DNA from: Pseudomonas delhiensis
GTDB taxonomy: Bacteria > Pseudomonadota > Gammaproteobacteria > Pseudomonadales > Pseudomonadaceae
Direction: 5' to 3'
Assembly (NCBI RefSeq): GCF_900187975.1
Contig: NZ_FZPC01000015.1
Span: 104,607-168,606, forward strand
DNA: 64,000 nucleotides
The notes under the pieces are model-generated. The model saw nothing but the letters and a program-made list of their open reading frames with translations, was not told the DNA's origin and did no database searches. Position 1 is the stretch's first letter, and each line of letters begins with the position of its first letter. The position numbers and the translations under genes are program-made. This document shows, piece by piece, positions 1-9,118 of the stretch.

Positions 1-8
1 GGCGCTCC

Positions 9-674
9 CTAGCGGCGCAGGTAGGCGGCGAAGTCGATGTCGCCGGCGCTGAGGATGGCCTGCACCCGGTTGTGCACCTTGAGCTTGCGCAGGATCGCCG
101 AGACGTGGGCCTTCACCGTGGTCTCGGCGATCTCCAGGTTGTAGGCGATCTGCTTGTTCGATTCGCCCTTGGTCATGCGCTCCAGCACCAGCAGCTGCTT
201 GCGCGTCAGCGCCTGCAGCAGCTCCGGCGGAATGCCGTGCTCCTCGTGGCCGCTGCGCCGCGGCGAGGCCTTCTGGGTGCGGATGATGTCCGAGGGCAGG
301 TAGACGTTGCCGTTGAGGATCTGCTCGATGGCCTCGGTCATCTGCGCCCGCGGCGAGGACTTGGTGATGAAGCCCACCGCGCCGTAGGTGATGGCCTGCA
401 GCACCACCTGCTTGTCCTGCTCGGCGGAGACGATCACCACCGGGATGGTCGGCGCCTCGTTGCGCAGGTTCATCAGGCCGCTCAGGCCGTGCATGCCGGG
501 CATGTTCAGGTCGAGCAGGATCAGGTCCAGGTCGTCGTGCTCCTGGGTCAGGCCCAGGGCGCTGTCCAGGTCGGCGGTCTCCATCACTTCGCTGCCGGGG
601 AAGCCGTCGGCGATGACGTTGTGGATGGCCTCGCGGAACAGCGGGTGATCGTCGGCGATCAGGATCTTGTACAT
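9..674 (-). CDS. erbR: LuxR-type response regulator ErbR (AgmR/ExaE/PedR1)
   Basis: 221 residues: an N-terminal receiver (about 3-120) with the acidic pair in ILIADDHP and phosphoacceptor Asp55 in [10 protein letters not shown], then a C-terminal LuxR/NarL helix-turn-helix (about 155-215, ending [20 protein letters not shown]). In P. aeruginosa ErbR/AgmR activates the pqq, exaB and exaC promoters, and the homolog in P. putida is PedR1. It is the first gene of a leftward series with the CXXCW and ABC genes. Several near-identical putative binding boxes lie at promoters in this window, which fits a local regulon, but which regulator binds them is inference. Family identification is firm. Confidence 0.9.
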   Translation of the reverse strand: MYKILIADDHPLFREAIHNVIADGFPGSEVMETADLDSALGLTQEHDDLDLILLDLNMPGMHGLSGLMNLRNEAPTIPVVIVSAEQDKQVVLQAITYGAVGFITKSSPRAQMTEAIEQILNGNVYLPSDIIRTQKASPRRSGHEEHGIPPELLQALTRKQLLVLERMTKGESNKQIAYNLEIAETTVKAHVSAILRKLKVHNRVQAILSAGDIDFAAYLRR

Positions 675-726
675 GGCCTACACCTCGTTGTTGTCGTTAT
701 GGCGGCGGCTAGCCGTTGGGTTGCGC

Positions 727-1263
727 TCAGGGGAAGGGCCGTGGCTGGGCGTCCTGCAGGGGCAGGCCGGCCTGTTCCCAGGCGTCCACCCCGTCACGGT
801 ACCAGTAGAGGTTGGAATAGCCCAGCGCGTGGGCGCGCCTGACCGCGTTCCAGCTCGCCCAGCAGTCCGAGCGGCAGTAGAACACCAGCGGGCGCGTCGG
901 GTCGCCCTCGCTGAGTTGCCGCAGGTTCTCGCGGAAGTAGGCCAGCCAGGGCGCGCTCAGCACGCCGTCGCCGGTGTTGGCCAGCCACAGGCTGCCGGGC
1001 AGGTTGCGGTGCGCTTCGTTGGCCACGAACTGGCCGTTGAGCCAGGTGCGGCGGTACACGTCCACCAGGCGCGTGCGCGGCTCGCGCGCCAGCAGCGCGC
1101 GCAGGGCGGCGGTGTCCAGGGTGGTGGCGTGGTCGGCGCTGGCCGGGGTCGGGCTGCGGTACTGGCTGGTGCGGTAGCCGTCGCTGGAGAACAGCGCTTC
1201 GTCCGCATGGGCCAGGGGCAGGCCCAGCAGCGCGCAGAGCAGGGCAGGGGCTAGGCGAGGCAT
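727..1263 (-). CDS. PQQ-dependent catabolism-associated CXXCW-type rhodanese-like protein
   Basis: 178 residues with an N-terminal signal peptide (MPRLAPALLCALLGLPLAHA, then DEAL). The C-terminal half has a rhodanese fold with VFYCRSDCWASWNA, the Cys-x3-Cys-Trp signature that defines this family, named for genes found beside PQQ alcohol dehydrogenases. The protein is probably periplasmic; its reaction is unknown. The start at 1263 is the Met that gives a clean signal peptide. A gap of about 100 bases separates it from the ABC permease gene upstream and holds a candidate regulatory box, so it may have its own promoter. The homolog position in P. putida is next to PedR1. Confidence 0.85.
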   Translation of the reverse strand: MPRLAPALLCALLGLPLAHADEALFSSDGYRTSQYRSPTPASADHATTLDTAALRALLAREPRTRLVDVYRRTWLNGQFVANEAHRNLPGSLWLANTGDGVLSAPWLAYFRENLRQLSEGDPTRPLVFYCRSDCWASWNAVRRAHALGYSNLYWYRDGVDAWEQAGLPLQDAQPRPFP

Positions 1264-1349
1264 GGTGGCATCTCGATATTTATTCTTCTGCCCGCCATTA
1301 CATGCCAGGGGCGCTGCTTTGGAAATTCGACGTCCGGAGGGTTGATCCA

Positions 1350-1364
1350 GTACCAAAGTAGGAG
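1350..1364. promoter_or_regulatory. Candidate PQQ-regulon box a
   Basis: Reads GTACCAAAGTAGGAG and lies 87 bases upstream of the CXXCW gene start. It is one of six similar 15-mers at promoters of PQQ-related genes in this window (others at 5209, 35049, 38371, 40641 and 42757), with core TACCAA followed by a partial inverted copy. The binding protein is inferred to be ErbR or PedR2. Confidence 0.5.
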
Positions 1365-1367
1365 ATT

Positions 1368-2182
1368 TCACCCCTTGCGCAGCGCCGCGTGCTGCGGGTT
1401 GAAGGTCAGCACCGCCAGGCCCGCGAACAGCAGCGTCAGCCCCAGGCACACCGCCAGCGCCAGCGGGTTGAAGCGCTGGTACAGGGCGAAGCGCACCAGC
1501 TCCACGGCGTGGCTGAAGGGGTTGAGCGCACACAGCCAGTACAGGCCCACGCTGGCCTCGCGCATCTTCCATAGCGGGTAGAGCGCCGAGGACAGGAAGA
1601 ACAGCGGGAAGATCACGAAGTTCATCACCCCGGCGAAGTTCTCCAGTTGGCGGATGGCGTTGGACAGCAGCAGGCCCAGGGCGCTCAGCAGCAGGGCCGC
1701 CAGCAGCAGCGCCGGCAGCGCCGCCAGCAGCCCCCAGGCCGGCGGCTGCACGCCGTAGAGCCAGGCGATGGCGAGGAAGGCGTACACCTGCAGCAGCGAC
1801 ACCAGCGCCGTGGCCAGCAGCTTGCCGGCCAGCAGGAAGGCGCGCGGCAGCGGGCTGGTGAGCAGCACGCGCATGCTGCCCATCTCGCGGTCGTAGACCA
1901 TCGACAGCGAGCCCTGCATGCCGTTGAACAGCAGGATCATGCAGCACAGCCCGGGGACTATGTACGTCTCGTAGGTGACGTAGGTGTCGTAGGGCTCGAT
2001 GATCGAGATGCCCAGCGCGGCGCGAAAGCCCGCGGCGAACACCAGCAGCCACAGCAGCGGGCGCACCAGGGCGCTGAGGAAGCGCGAGCGCTGCAGCACG
2101 AAGCGCAGCCACTCGCGCACCACGATGCCGCGCAGGCACTGCCAGTAGGCGGCCGGGCCGAAGCCGATGGCGTCGCAGGCTC

Positions 2183-2186
<4 letters not shown>
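1368..2186 (-). CDS. ABC transporter permease of the PQQ alcohol dehydrogenase system
   Basis: 272 residues of ABC-2 type permease. An N-terminal cytoplasmic segment is followed by about six membrane segments, including LLWLLVFAAGF, CCMILLFNGM, LLAALPALLLAALLL and FVIFPLFFLSSALYP, the last being the typical ABC-2 signature region. This matches the permease family called PedC, tied to PQQ alcohol dehydrogenases. The start at 2186 overlaps the stop of the ATPase gene by four bases (ATGA), so the two are translationally coupled. ABC-2 permeases usually export. What is moved here is unknown; roles in efflux of alcohol or toxic intermediates have been proposed for the ped system. Confidence 0.88.
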
Positions 2187-2910
<724 letters not shown>

Positions 2911-2914
<4 letters not shown>

Positions 2915-3912
2915 GGCGTCACCACCACGCCCCAGGGGTAGCGCCCGACCTTGATCGAACGGGTCACCTTGAGGTCCTTCACGTCGATCACCGAGACGTC
3001 GCCGCTGACGCCGTTGGTGGCCAGCAGCAGGCTCTCGTCCGGGTTGAACGCCAGGTGCCAGACGCGGCGGCCCACCAGCAGGTAGTCGAGCACCTCGAAG
3101 GTCTTGGCATCCACCACCGCCACGTGGTTGGCCGGGCCCAGGGCGACGAAGGCGTACCTGCCGTCGCTGGTCAGCTTCACGCCCACCGGCTGGATCTTGT
3201 CCGGGTGCACGCCCTTGATGGCGAAGCGCAGGCTCTTGAGGATCCTGCGGCTGGCCACGTCCACCACGCTGACGCTGCCGCCGATCTCCGCCGACACCCA
3301 GACCTGGCTGCCGTCCTTGTTGAACTCCGCGTGGCGTGGGCGCTGGTCCACCAGGGTGCTGTCCACCAGCTTCTGCGTGGCGGTGTCGATCCAGTGCAGC
3401 ATGTTGGTGGTCTCGCTGGTGTTCACCGCCCACTTGCCGTCCGGGCTCACCGCCATGCCCTCGGGCTCCACGCCCACGTCGATCTGGCCGAGCACCTGGG
3501 CGGTCTGGGTGTCCACCACGGTCACCAGCGCGTCGTCCTCGTTGGAGACGTACAGCCAGCGGTCGTTGGGGTGCAGGGCGAACTGCTCGGGGTCGGCGCC
3601 GGAGGGCAGCTGCCTGATGATCTTGCCGCTGGCCAGGTCCATCACCTGCACGGTGTCGGAGTCGCTGGCGCAGATGTACAGCAGCTTGTTGTCGTGGGAC
3701 AGCGCCAGGCCGCGCGGGCGCTTGCCGGTGTCCAGGGTGCCGGTGACGGTCATGCTGTCCAGGTCGATGACGCTGATGTTGTTGTCCTTCTCGTTGGACA
3801 CGTAGGCCTTGGCGGCGAAGGCCGGCGACGCCAGGCTCAGCGCGGCGGCCAGCAGGGAAGGGGCCAGGGCGGCTGGGAACATGGCAGGTCGGAAAATGGC
3901 GGCTCGGAACAT
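2911..3912 (-). CDS. YVTN-type beta-propeller protein, PQQ-catabolism associated
   Basis: 333 residues: a signal peptide ending ASPAFA, then repeated beta-propeller blades, each with a YVSNEKDNNISVID-like strand and a shared G-x-x-P-x-x-hydrophobic turn (KRPRGLALS, ADPEQFALH, VEPEGMAVS, RYPWGVVVT). The fold resembles the PQQ-dependent catabolism-associated propeller family with YVTN repeats, probably periplasmic. The start at 3912 is supported by GGAG seven bases upstream. A start further upstream would enter the preceding gene. It lies 13 bases after the substrate-binding gene and overlaps the ATPase gene by four bases. Function is unknown; a scaffold or sensor role for the ABC module is inference. 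Confidence 0.85.
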
Positions 3913-3925
3913 GGGGTGTCTCCAG

Positions 3926-5128
3926 TCAGGGCTTGGCGTCGGCGAGGTGGCAGCGGCTTTCCGGGGCATCCAGGCCGAGGCTGTCGAGTTCGCTTTCGGG
4001 GTGCAGGAAGCCTTCCTGCGGCGAGGTGCTGACCAGCGCGCGCGGCTGCACCAGGGGGATGGGCTGGCGCAGCTGGCCGTCCCAGGGGCGGTAGCTGAGC
4101 CGGTAGCCCTTGAAGCCGTCCAGCGGCAGGTCCGGCGACAGCGCCAGGGCGCGGATGGCCATGGGCTCGGCGCTGCGCAGGCGCGTCACGGCGCTGGCCA
4201 CGCTGCGCACGGCGACCCAGGCGGCGAAATCGCGGTCGTTCATCCAGCGCCTGGCGTGTTCCTCGAAGCGCTTCTGCAGCTGCGCCGCGCCGAAGGTCTC
4301 CACCGTCTTGTGCCAGCCCGTGGCCACCAGGCCCTGGGTGCCGGCCACCGGGCGCGGCAGCCAGGTGTTGTAGGGCACGTACTCGCCGAAGTCGCCGTGC
4401 TCGTCGGCCACCAGCACCGCGTCGTAGTCGTCGGCCTGGGTGAACAGCGGCATGTCGGCCTGGGCGCTGCGGCGCTGGTCGTTGGCGAAGGTGAAGGCCT
4501 TCTCCTCGACGATCTTCGCCCCGAAGCGCCTGGCCGAGCGGCGCAGGGCGGCGGCGTAGGCCTGGTCCTCGGGGCGCTGGCCGACCACCAGCAACCAGCG
4601 CGTCCACTTGCGCAGCACCAGGAACTGGGTGAGGGCGTCGGTCAGCATCAGCCGGCTGGGCAGGGTGTGCAGCACGTTGGCCGGGCACTGGTCGGCGCGC
4701 AGCTCGTCGTCGGCGGCGCCGGCGTTGAACAGCAGGCTGTCCGGCAGCGCGGCGGCCAGCTGGCGCAGGCTGTCGGCCGGGGCGTTGACCACGAACAGGC
4801 GCAGGCCGTCGTCGTGCAGCTTGCGCGCCTCGGCCAGCAACTGCTGCGCATCGGCGCTGGTGGCCGTGACCAGGCTGTAGCGCTGCCTGAGGAAGCGCCC
4901 GGTGGTGTTGCTGTCGTCGATGGCCAGCTCGGCGCCGCGCAGGCCGGCGTCGGTGGGCTCGGGGATGACGTTCGACAGCAGCGGGCCGGGGTCGGGCGTG
5001 TAGCCGAGGTAGGCGATGCGCACCTGCAGCTCGGCCGGGGCCTCCTCGGCACGCACGTCCAGGCAGAGCAGGGCGGCGCAGGCGACCGCCAGCAGGTAGG
5101 CCACGCCGTGCAGGGCGAACTGGCGCAT
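3926..5128 (-). CDS. Periplasmic binding protein, PQQ alcohol dehydrogenase ABC system
   Basis: 400 residues: a signal peptide (MRQFALHGVAYLLAVACAAL onward, cleavage near VRA-EEAP) and a type-1 periplasmic binding fold like branched-chain amino acid receptors, with VRIAYLGYTPDP at the mature N-terminus. It belongs to the binding-protein family associated with PQQ alcohol dehydrogenases. The start at 5128 has GGAG six bases upstream, whereas an in-frame ATG at 5140 has none. It heads the leftward operon binding protein, propeller, ATPase, permease. The ligand is unknown. A solute-binding protein paired with an export-type ABC-2 permease is odd and suggests a signalling or delivery role. Confidence 0.85.
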   Translation of the reverse strand: MRQFALHGVAYLLAVACAALLCLDVRAEEAPAELQVRIAYLGYTPDPGPLLSNVIPEPTDAGLRGAELAIDDSNTTGRFLRQRYSLVTATSADAQQLLAEARKLHDDGLRLFVVNAPADSLRQLAAALPDSLLFNAGAADDELRADQCPANVLHTLPSRLMLTDALTQFLVLRKWTRWLLVVGQRPEDQAYAAALRRSARRFGAKIVEEKAFTFANDQRRSAQADMPLFTQADDYDAVLVADEHGDFGEYVPYNTWLPRPVAGTQGLVATGWHKTVETFGAAQLQKRFEEHARRWMNDRDFAAWVAVRSVASAVTRLRSAEPMAIRALALSPDLPLDGFKGYRLSYRPWDGQLRQPIPLVQPRALVSTSPQEGFLHPESELDSLGLDAPESRCHLADAKP

Positions 5129-5208
5129 GGGCGACTCCATTGTTGTTGTGTCGCCAGCATAGGAACGCGTCAGGGGCCGGGAAATATGCAGAAAGTACCG
5201 CCGGGGCA

Positions 5209-5223
5209 GTACCAAGGTAGTAG
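5209..5223. promoter_or_regulatory. Candidate PQQ-regulon box b
   Basis: Reads GTACCAAGGTAGTAG, the best match to the consensus, inside the 158-base divergent promoter between the binding-protein operon (left) and the small peptide/pedS2/pedR2 operon (right). The core TACCAAGGTA is a perfect inverted repeat around AA. It could serve both directions. Confidence 0.55.
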
Positions 5224-5286
5224 ATCGCCGCCCGCGGCCGCGCCCTAGCATGGCCCTACAACAACAAAGACAACGGGAGCCGAGCC

Positions 5287-5427
5287 ATGCGTATCGCCGT
5301 CACCCTGGTACTGCCCATCCTGCTGATCCTCAGCCTGCTGGGCTTCGACTTCATGTACAGCCTGCACACCCGCCCCGGCGTGCCCACCGTCTGCATCGCC
5401 GGCCAGCCCTGCCGCGTGGGGCCGTGA
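5287..5427 (+). CDS. Small membrane peptide upstream of pedS2
   Basis: 46 residues starting MRIAVTLVLPILLILSLLGF, one hydrophobic helix, followed by a short polar tail that contains two cysteines (VCIAGQPCRVGP). GGGAG lies six bases before the ATG. The stop is nine bases before the histidine kinase start, so it is the first gene of the pedS2/pedR2 operon. The topology is likely N-in with the Cys pair in the periplasm. No family is recognised. The strong ribosome site, the hydrophobic profile and the operon position support a real gene; the function is unknown, possibly an accessory to the sensor kinase. Confidence 0.6.
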   Translation: MRIAVTLVLPILLILSLLGFDFMYSLHTRPGVPTVCIAGQPCRVGP

Positions 5428-5436
5428 GGCGCGGCC

Positions 5437-6687
5437 ATGTCGGCGCTGTGGCGGATCAACCTGTTGGTCGGGCTGTTCTTCGCCCTGGTGGCCGCGCTGT
5501 GCGTGGCCGTGCTGCTGCACCAGGGCGACGAGGACGTGCGCCGCGAGCTGGACGCCGCCCGCGCGGTGGTGGAATACCTGCGCGAGGCGGCCCTGCGCGA
5601 CCCGGCCAGCCTCGACCAGAGCCTGACCGGCGGCCTGCGCCACGTGCGCGTGCACTGGCTCGACCAGCCGCCGCCGGCGCCCCGCGGCTGGCTGGACGAA
5701 TGGCTGGCGGCGCGCCTGTACCCGGACGTGTACCGCGCCGAGCCACTGCAGCTGGCCGACGGCCGCCGCGTGCAGCTGAGCGTGGACCCGCGCGACGAGA
5801 TCGACGAGGTCCGCGACTCCCTGGTGCAGTTGCTGGCGCTGTTCGGCGTAGCCCTGGCGGTCAGCCTGCTGGCCATCCGCTGGGCGGTGCATGGTGGGCT
5901 GCGGGTGGTGGAGCAGTTGCAGGCCGCGTTCGGCGAGATCGCCCAGGGCCGCCTGCAGGTGCGCCTGCCCGGCCATTCGCTGCCGGAGGCGCAGCGCCTG
6001 GCCGGGCGCTTCAACGGCATGGCCGAGGCCCTGGAGCGCGCCTGCCAGGAAAACGCCGAGCTGACCCGCTCGCTGCTGGCCGTGCAGGAGCGCGAGCGCC
6101 AGGAACTGGCCCAGGCCCTGCACGACGACATCGGCCAGTACCTGGCCGGCATCCGCGCGCAACTCTTCCTGCTGCACAGCCTCCACGACCAACCCGCCGC
6201 GCAACCCACCCTGGAACGCATGGACCAGCACTGCCGCGGCCTCAACGACAGCTTCCGGGCTCTGATCCGCGACCTCTACCCGGTGGTGCTGGAACACCTG
6301 GCCCTGGACGAAGCGGTGCGCGCCTACGTCGAGGACTGGCAGGCCAGCCAGGGCATCGCCTGCACCCTGCACCTGGCCGAGCGCCTGCCGGCCCTCGACG
6401 ACGCGGCCAAGGCGAACCTGTACCGCCTGCTGCAGGAAGCCCTGACCAACGTCGCCCGCCACGCCGGCGCCAGCCGCGTGTGGGTGCGCCTGCAAGCGCG
6501 CGGCGGCTACCTGTACCTGGGCGTGCGCGACGACGGCCGCGGCAGCGACGGCCCGCCACGCGCCGGCATCGGCCTGCGCTCCATGCGCGAGCGCGCCCGC
6601 TGCCTGGGCGGCGAGCTGCAACTGCGCAGCCAGCCCGGCCTGGGCCTGGCGCTGCGCCTGCGGGTGCCGCTGCCGGCAGCGGCATGA
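5437..6687 (+). CDS. pedS2: Sensor histidine kinase, PedS2/EraS-like
   Basis: 416 residues. A first membrane helix (about 8-28) is followed by a periplasmic region beginning GDEDVRRELDAARAVVEYL, the pattern of the LapD/MoxY N-terminal domain, then a second helix (about 130-150), a HAMP-like segment, a HisKA_3 dimerisation domain with His229 in LAQALHDDIGQYL, and a C-terminal ATPase domain (EALTNVARHAGAS, VRDDGRG, GIGLRSMRERA). It is followed by its regulator gene 13 bases later. In P. putida the kinase at this position, PedS2, governs the switch between calcium and lanthanide alcohol dehydrogenases. Both dehydrogenases are present here, so the same role is likely. Confidence 0.85.
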   Translation: MSALWRINLLVGLFFALVAALCVAVLLHQGDEDVRRELDAARAVVEYLREAALRDPASLDQSLTGGLRHVRVHWLDQPPPAPRGWLDEWLAARLYPDVYRAEPLQLADGRRVQLSVDPRDEIDEVRDSLVQLLALFGVALAVSLLAIRWAVHGGLRVVEQLQAAFGEIAQGRLQVRLPGHSLPEAQRLAGRFNGMAEALERACQENAELTRSLLAVQERERQELAQALHDDIGQYLAGIRAQLFLLHSLHDQPAAQPTLERMDQHCRGLNDSFRALIRDLYPVVLEHLALDEAVRAYVEDWQASQGIACTLHLAERLPALDDAAKANLYRLLQEALTNVARHAGASRVWVRLQARGGYLYLGVRDDGRGSDGPPRAGIGLRSMRERARCLGGELQLRSQPGLGLALRLRVPLPAAA

Positions 6688-6700
6688 GAGGAGAAAAGCG

Positions 6701-7357
6701 ATGAAGATCCTGCTGGTGGACGACCATTTCGTGGTGCGCGAAGGCATAGCCGCCCTGCTGCGCGGCCTGCTGCCGGAAGCGGAAGTGCTGGAGGCGGCCG
6801 ACGGCGAGGAAGCGCTGCAGGCGGTGCAGCGGGAAATCCCCGCGCTGGTCATCCTCGACATCGGCCTGCCGGGCATCAGCGGCCTGGAAGTCACCCGCCG
6901 CCTGCGCCAGCGCCTGCCGCAACTGCGCGTGCTGTTCTTCAGCATGCACGACGAACTGCCCCTGGTCCGCCAGGCCCTGGACGCCGGCGCCGCCGGCTAC
7001 GTGACCAAGGGCGCGGCCCCGGCAGTGCTGCTGGAAGCGGTGCGCCGGGTGCTGGCCGGCCAGCTCTACATCGAGCAACCCCTGGCCACCCGCCTGGCCT
7101 GCCAGCCCCGCGGCCTGGAGCAGGGCGACCCGCGCCTGCACGGCCTGACCCGCCGCGAATTCGAAATCTTCGTCATGCTCGCCCGCGGCCTGCCGGTACG
7201 CCAGGTGGCCGAACACCTGTGCGTAAGCGCCAAGACCGTGTCCAACCATGTGACGCTGCTGAAGCAGAAGCTGCAGGTCAGTTCCCACGCGGAGCTGGTG
7301 CACCTGGCAATCGACAGCGGGGTATTGCGCGTGAGCGGCGAGGCACTGGCCGGGTAG
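6701..7357 (+). CDS. pedR2: LuxR-type response regulator, PedR2/EraR-like
   Basis: 218 residues: an intact receiver (ILLVDDHFVVREG, phosphoacceptor Asp53 in LVILDIGLPG, Lys in GYVTKGAAP) and a NarL/LuxR helix-turn-helix (LTRREFEIFVMLARGL ... SAKTVSNHVTLLKQKL). GGAG lies seven bases before the start. It pairs with the kinase immediately upstream. In P. putida PedR2 activates pedE and represses pedH when lanthanides are absent; in P. aeruginosa EraR activates exaA. After this gene the conserved ped gene order is broken by about 25 kb of accessory DNA. Confidence 0.87.
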   Translation: MKILLVDDHFVVREGIAALLRGLLPEAEVLEAADGEEALQAVQREIPALVILDIGLPGISGLEVTRRLRQRLPQLRVLFFSMHDELPLVRQALDAGAAGYVTKGAAPAVLLEAVRRVLAGQLYIEQPLATRLACQPRGLEQGDPRLHGLTRREFEIFVMLARGLPVRQVAEHLCVSAKTVSNHVTLLKQKLQVSSHAELVHLAIDSGVLRVSGEALAG

Positions 7358-7728
7358 GGCGGCCCGTGCAGGGCAATGGCGTGGATGGGACCGTAGGGAA
7401 TAACCGTTCGCGGTTATCCGCCGCCGGCCGTGCCACCGGGGCGTCCGGCATGGCCGGTGAATCCGATCGCGGACGGAGTGCTCCTACCCCGACACCGCTG
7501 TCCCACCTGTAGGAGCGCGCCCTGCGCGCGATTCGCGGGCAGGGCGCGCTCCTACGGCTGCATGGGCAACGCCACCGCAGGATGGCGTGGAGCGAAGCGA
7601 TACCCATCTTCCCCCACGCATAACCAGCCCTGCGCCATTGGGTTTTCTATCTGCCTGTTGATCGGTGTGATGTATTGCATCACGCTTCGTCGACTATCTT
7701 GATTACCACTGAACAGGAGGGGGCGCCC
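7358..7728. repeat. Intergenic region filled with dispersed palindromic repeats
   Basis: No convincing gene. Three repeat types seen elsewhere in the window are present: a palindrome around TAACCGTTCGCGGTTA at 7396-7422; a REP-like stem of 16-base arms (GTAGGAGCGCGCCCTG with its complement) at 7509-7555; and the GCAGGATGGCGTGGAGCGAA element at 7577-7608. Copies of these occur near 8079, 11541, 13208, 38242, 52765, 52997, 56139 and 63771. Confidence 0.8.
7667..7683. promoter_or_regulatory. Inverted repeat upstream of higA
   Basis: GTGATG-TATTG-CATCAC, six-base perfect arms with a five-base spacer, 45 bases before the higA start. HigA proteins repress their own promoters through short palindromes, so this is a candidate operator. 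That it is bound by this HigA is inference. Confidence 0.4.
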
Positions 7729-8016
7729 ATGGTCATGTTCAATCCACCACATCCTGGCGAAACCCTGCGCGAAGACGTGCTGCCGGCACTTGCCATCAGC
7801 GTCACCGAACTGGCCCGCCGCCTGGGCTTCGCACGTGAAACCCTGTCGCGCGTCCTGCACGGCCGCGCACCCATCAGCCCGGACCTGGCCGTGCGCCTGG
7901 AGCTGGCCGGCATAGGCACGGCGCGGACCTGGCTCGGCGTGCAGGCCGACTATGACATCTGGCAGGCCAGGCACCGCGAGCAGCCACATATCGAGCGTTT
8001 CGCCGATATCGCCTGA
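7729..8016 (+). CDS. higA: HigA-family antitoxin/XRE regulator, orphan
   Basis: 95 residues with the HigA N-terminal signature PPHPGETLREDVLPAL and an XRE helix-turn-helix (SVTELARRLGFARETLSRVL), then a C-terminal helix and DIWQA. AGGAGGGGG six bases upstream supports the start at 7729; a second ATG at 7735 is possible. A higB toxin normally lies directly upstream. Here only a short in-frame tail reading VDYLDYH and stop remains before the ribosome site, resembling the end of HigB, so the toxin seems lost. It is therefore an orphan regulator or antitoxin relic. Confidence 0.8.
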   Translation: MVMFNPPHPGETLREDVLPALAISVTELARRLGFARETLSRVLHGRAPISPDLAVRLELAGIGTARTWLGVQADYDIWQARHREQPHIERFADIA

Positions 8017-8026
8017 AGCTCGAAAG

Positions 8027-8048
8027 CCCTGCCGCGATGCGGGGTTTT
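8027..8048 (+). terminator. Likely intrinsic terminator of higA
   Basis: Stem CCCTGC / GCGGGG with a six-base loop, followed directly by TTTT, 10 bases after the higA stop. The stem includes one G-U pair. Confidence 0.5.
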
Positions 8049-8160
8049 CCATTTCTGCAGCGTCCGGCGCGCGACTTCGCAGGATGGCGTGAAGCGATAC
8101 CCATCGCCATGGCCAGATAGGTATCGCAAGCTCGACCCATCCTATGGAGATCGCTTCGGC

Positions 8161-9090
8161 TCAGCCCTCGAAAGTCACCGGCCGCAGCGGTGCGGTATTC
8201 ACCTTCAGCTCGAACACATCCGGCCTTGCATAGTGGCCGCAGGCGTCGAAGTCGAGGTTGCCTTTGCTCAGCAGTGTCATGTCGAGGTCGGCGTACAGCT
8301 CCGTCTCGCAATCGAATACCGGCCCGGCCAGCACTTCGCCCAAGGGGCTGACGATCATGCTGCCGCCGCGCATCACGTACTCGTCCTCCTGGAAGTCCAG
8401 GCCGAACGCCTTGCGGTGTTGTTGCGGGTACTCGCCCAGGCGGATCGCCTGGCAGGCCGAGAGCACGAACACCCGGCCCTCCAGGGCGATGTGGACCATG
8501 GAGCTGGCCCAGGAAGGGCGGTCGTCGGCGGTAGGTGCGCAGTACAGCTGCACGCCCTGGGCGTACATGGCCTGGCGTAGCGCCGGCATGTAGTTCTCCC
8601 AGCAGATAACGCTGCCCAGCACGCCGAACCCGGTGTCCACCGGCTCTATCGTGGAGCCGTCACCGAAGCCCCAGATCAGCCGCTCCTGCCCGGTGGGCAT
8701 CAGCTTGCGGTGGTAGCCGGCGATGCCGTGCTCTGGCGTGAGGGTCACCGCGGTGCAGTACAGGGTGCGGCCGAAGCGCTCGATGATGCCCACCACCACG
8801 GTCACCCCGGTCTGTTCCACGCTTTCGGCGAGTCGCGCCAGTTCTGGCCCCGCCAGTTCGACGGCGCCCTCTACGTAGCGTTGGTAAAGTTCGCGCCCGG
8901 CGGCGCTACGGTTGCCCACCACGCTGCCGAAGGCCGCGCCTTTCGGGTAGCCGCCGATGAAGGCCTCGGGGAATACCGCCAGCTTCGCACCCTGTTCCGC
9001 CACGCGGCGCAGGATGGCGCAGGCCTTCTCGACGCTGGCCATTGGCTCGTAGGGAACGGAGGCGGCCTGGATGATCGCTACACGGGTCAT
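8161..9090 (-). CDS. Nitrilase (carbon-nitrogen hydrolase)
   Basis: 309 residues, the usual nitrilase length. The catalytic triad is present: Glu42 in VFPEAFIGGYPKG, Lys129 in GYHRKLMPTGQE, and Cys163 in SVICWENYMP. The C-W-E-N-x-M-P context is that of true nitrilases (nitrile to carboxylate and ammonia) rather than amidases. AGGAG lies five bases before the start at 9090. It is the second gene of a leftward operon, 28 bases after an MHS-type transporter gene, and both are divergent from a LysR regulator. The substrate is unknown; the arrangement suggests uptake of a small organic compound followed by hydrolysis. The enzyme is cytoplasmic. Confidence 0.88.
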   Translation of the reverse strand: MTRVAIIQAASVPYEPMASVEKACAILRRVAEQGAKLAVFPEAFIGGYPKGAAFGSVVGNRSAAGRELYQRYVEGAVELAGPELARLAESVEQTGVTVVVGIIERFGRTLYCTAVTLTPEHGIAGYHRKLMPTGQERLIWGFGDGSTIEPVDTGFGVLGSVICWENYMPALRQAMYAQGVQLYCAPTADDRPSWASSMVHIALEGRVFVLSACQAIRLGEYPQQHRKAFGLDFQEDEYVMRGGSMIVSPLGEVLAGPVFDCETELYADLDMTLLSKGNLDFDACGHYARPDVFELKVNTAPLRPVTFEG

Positions 9091-9118
9091 GGGAACTCCT
9101 GACAGCTGGTGAAAAGGT

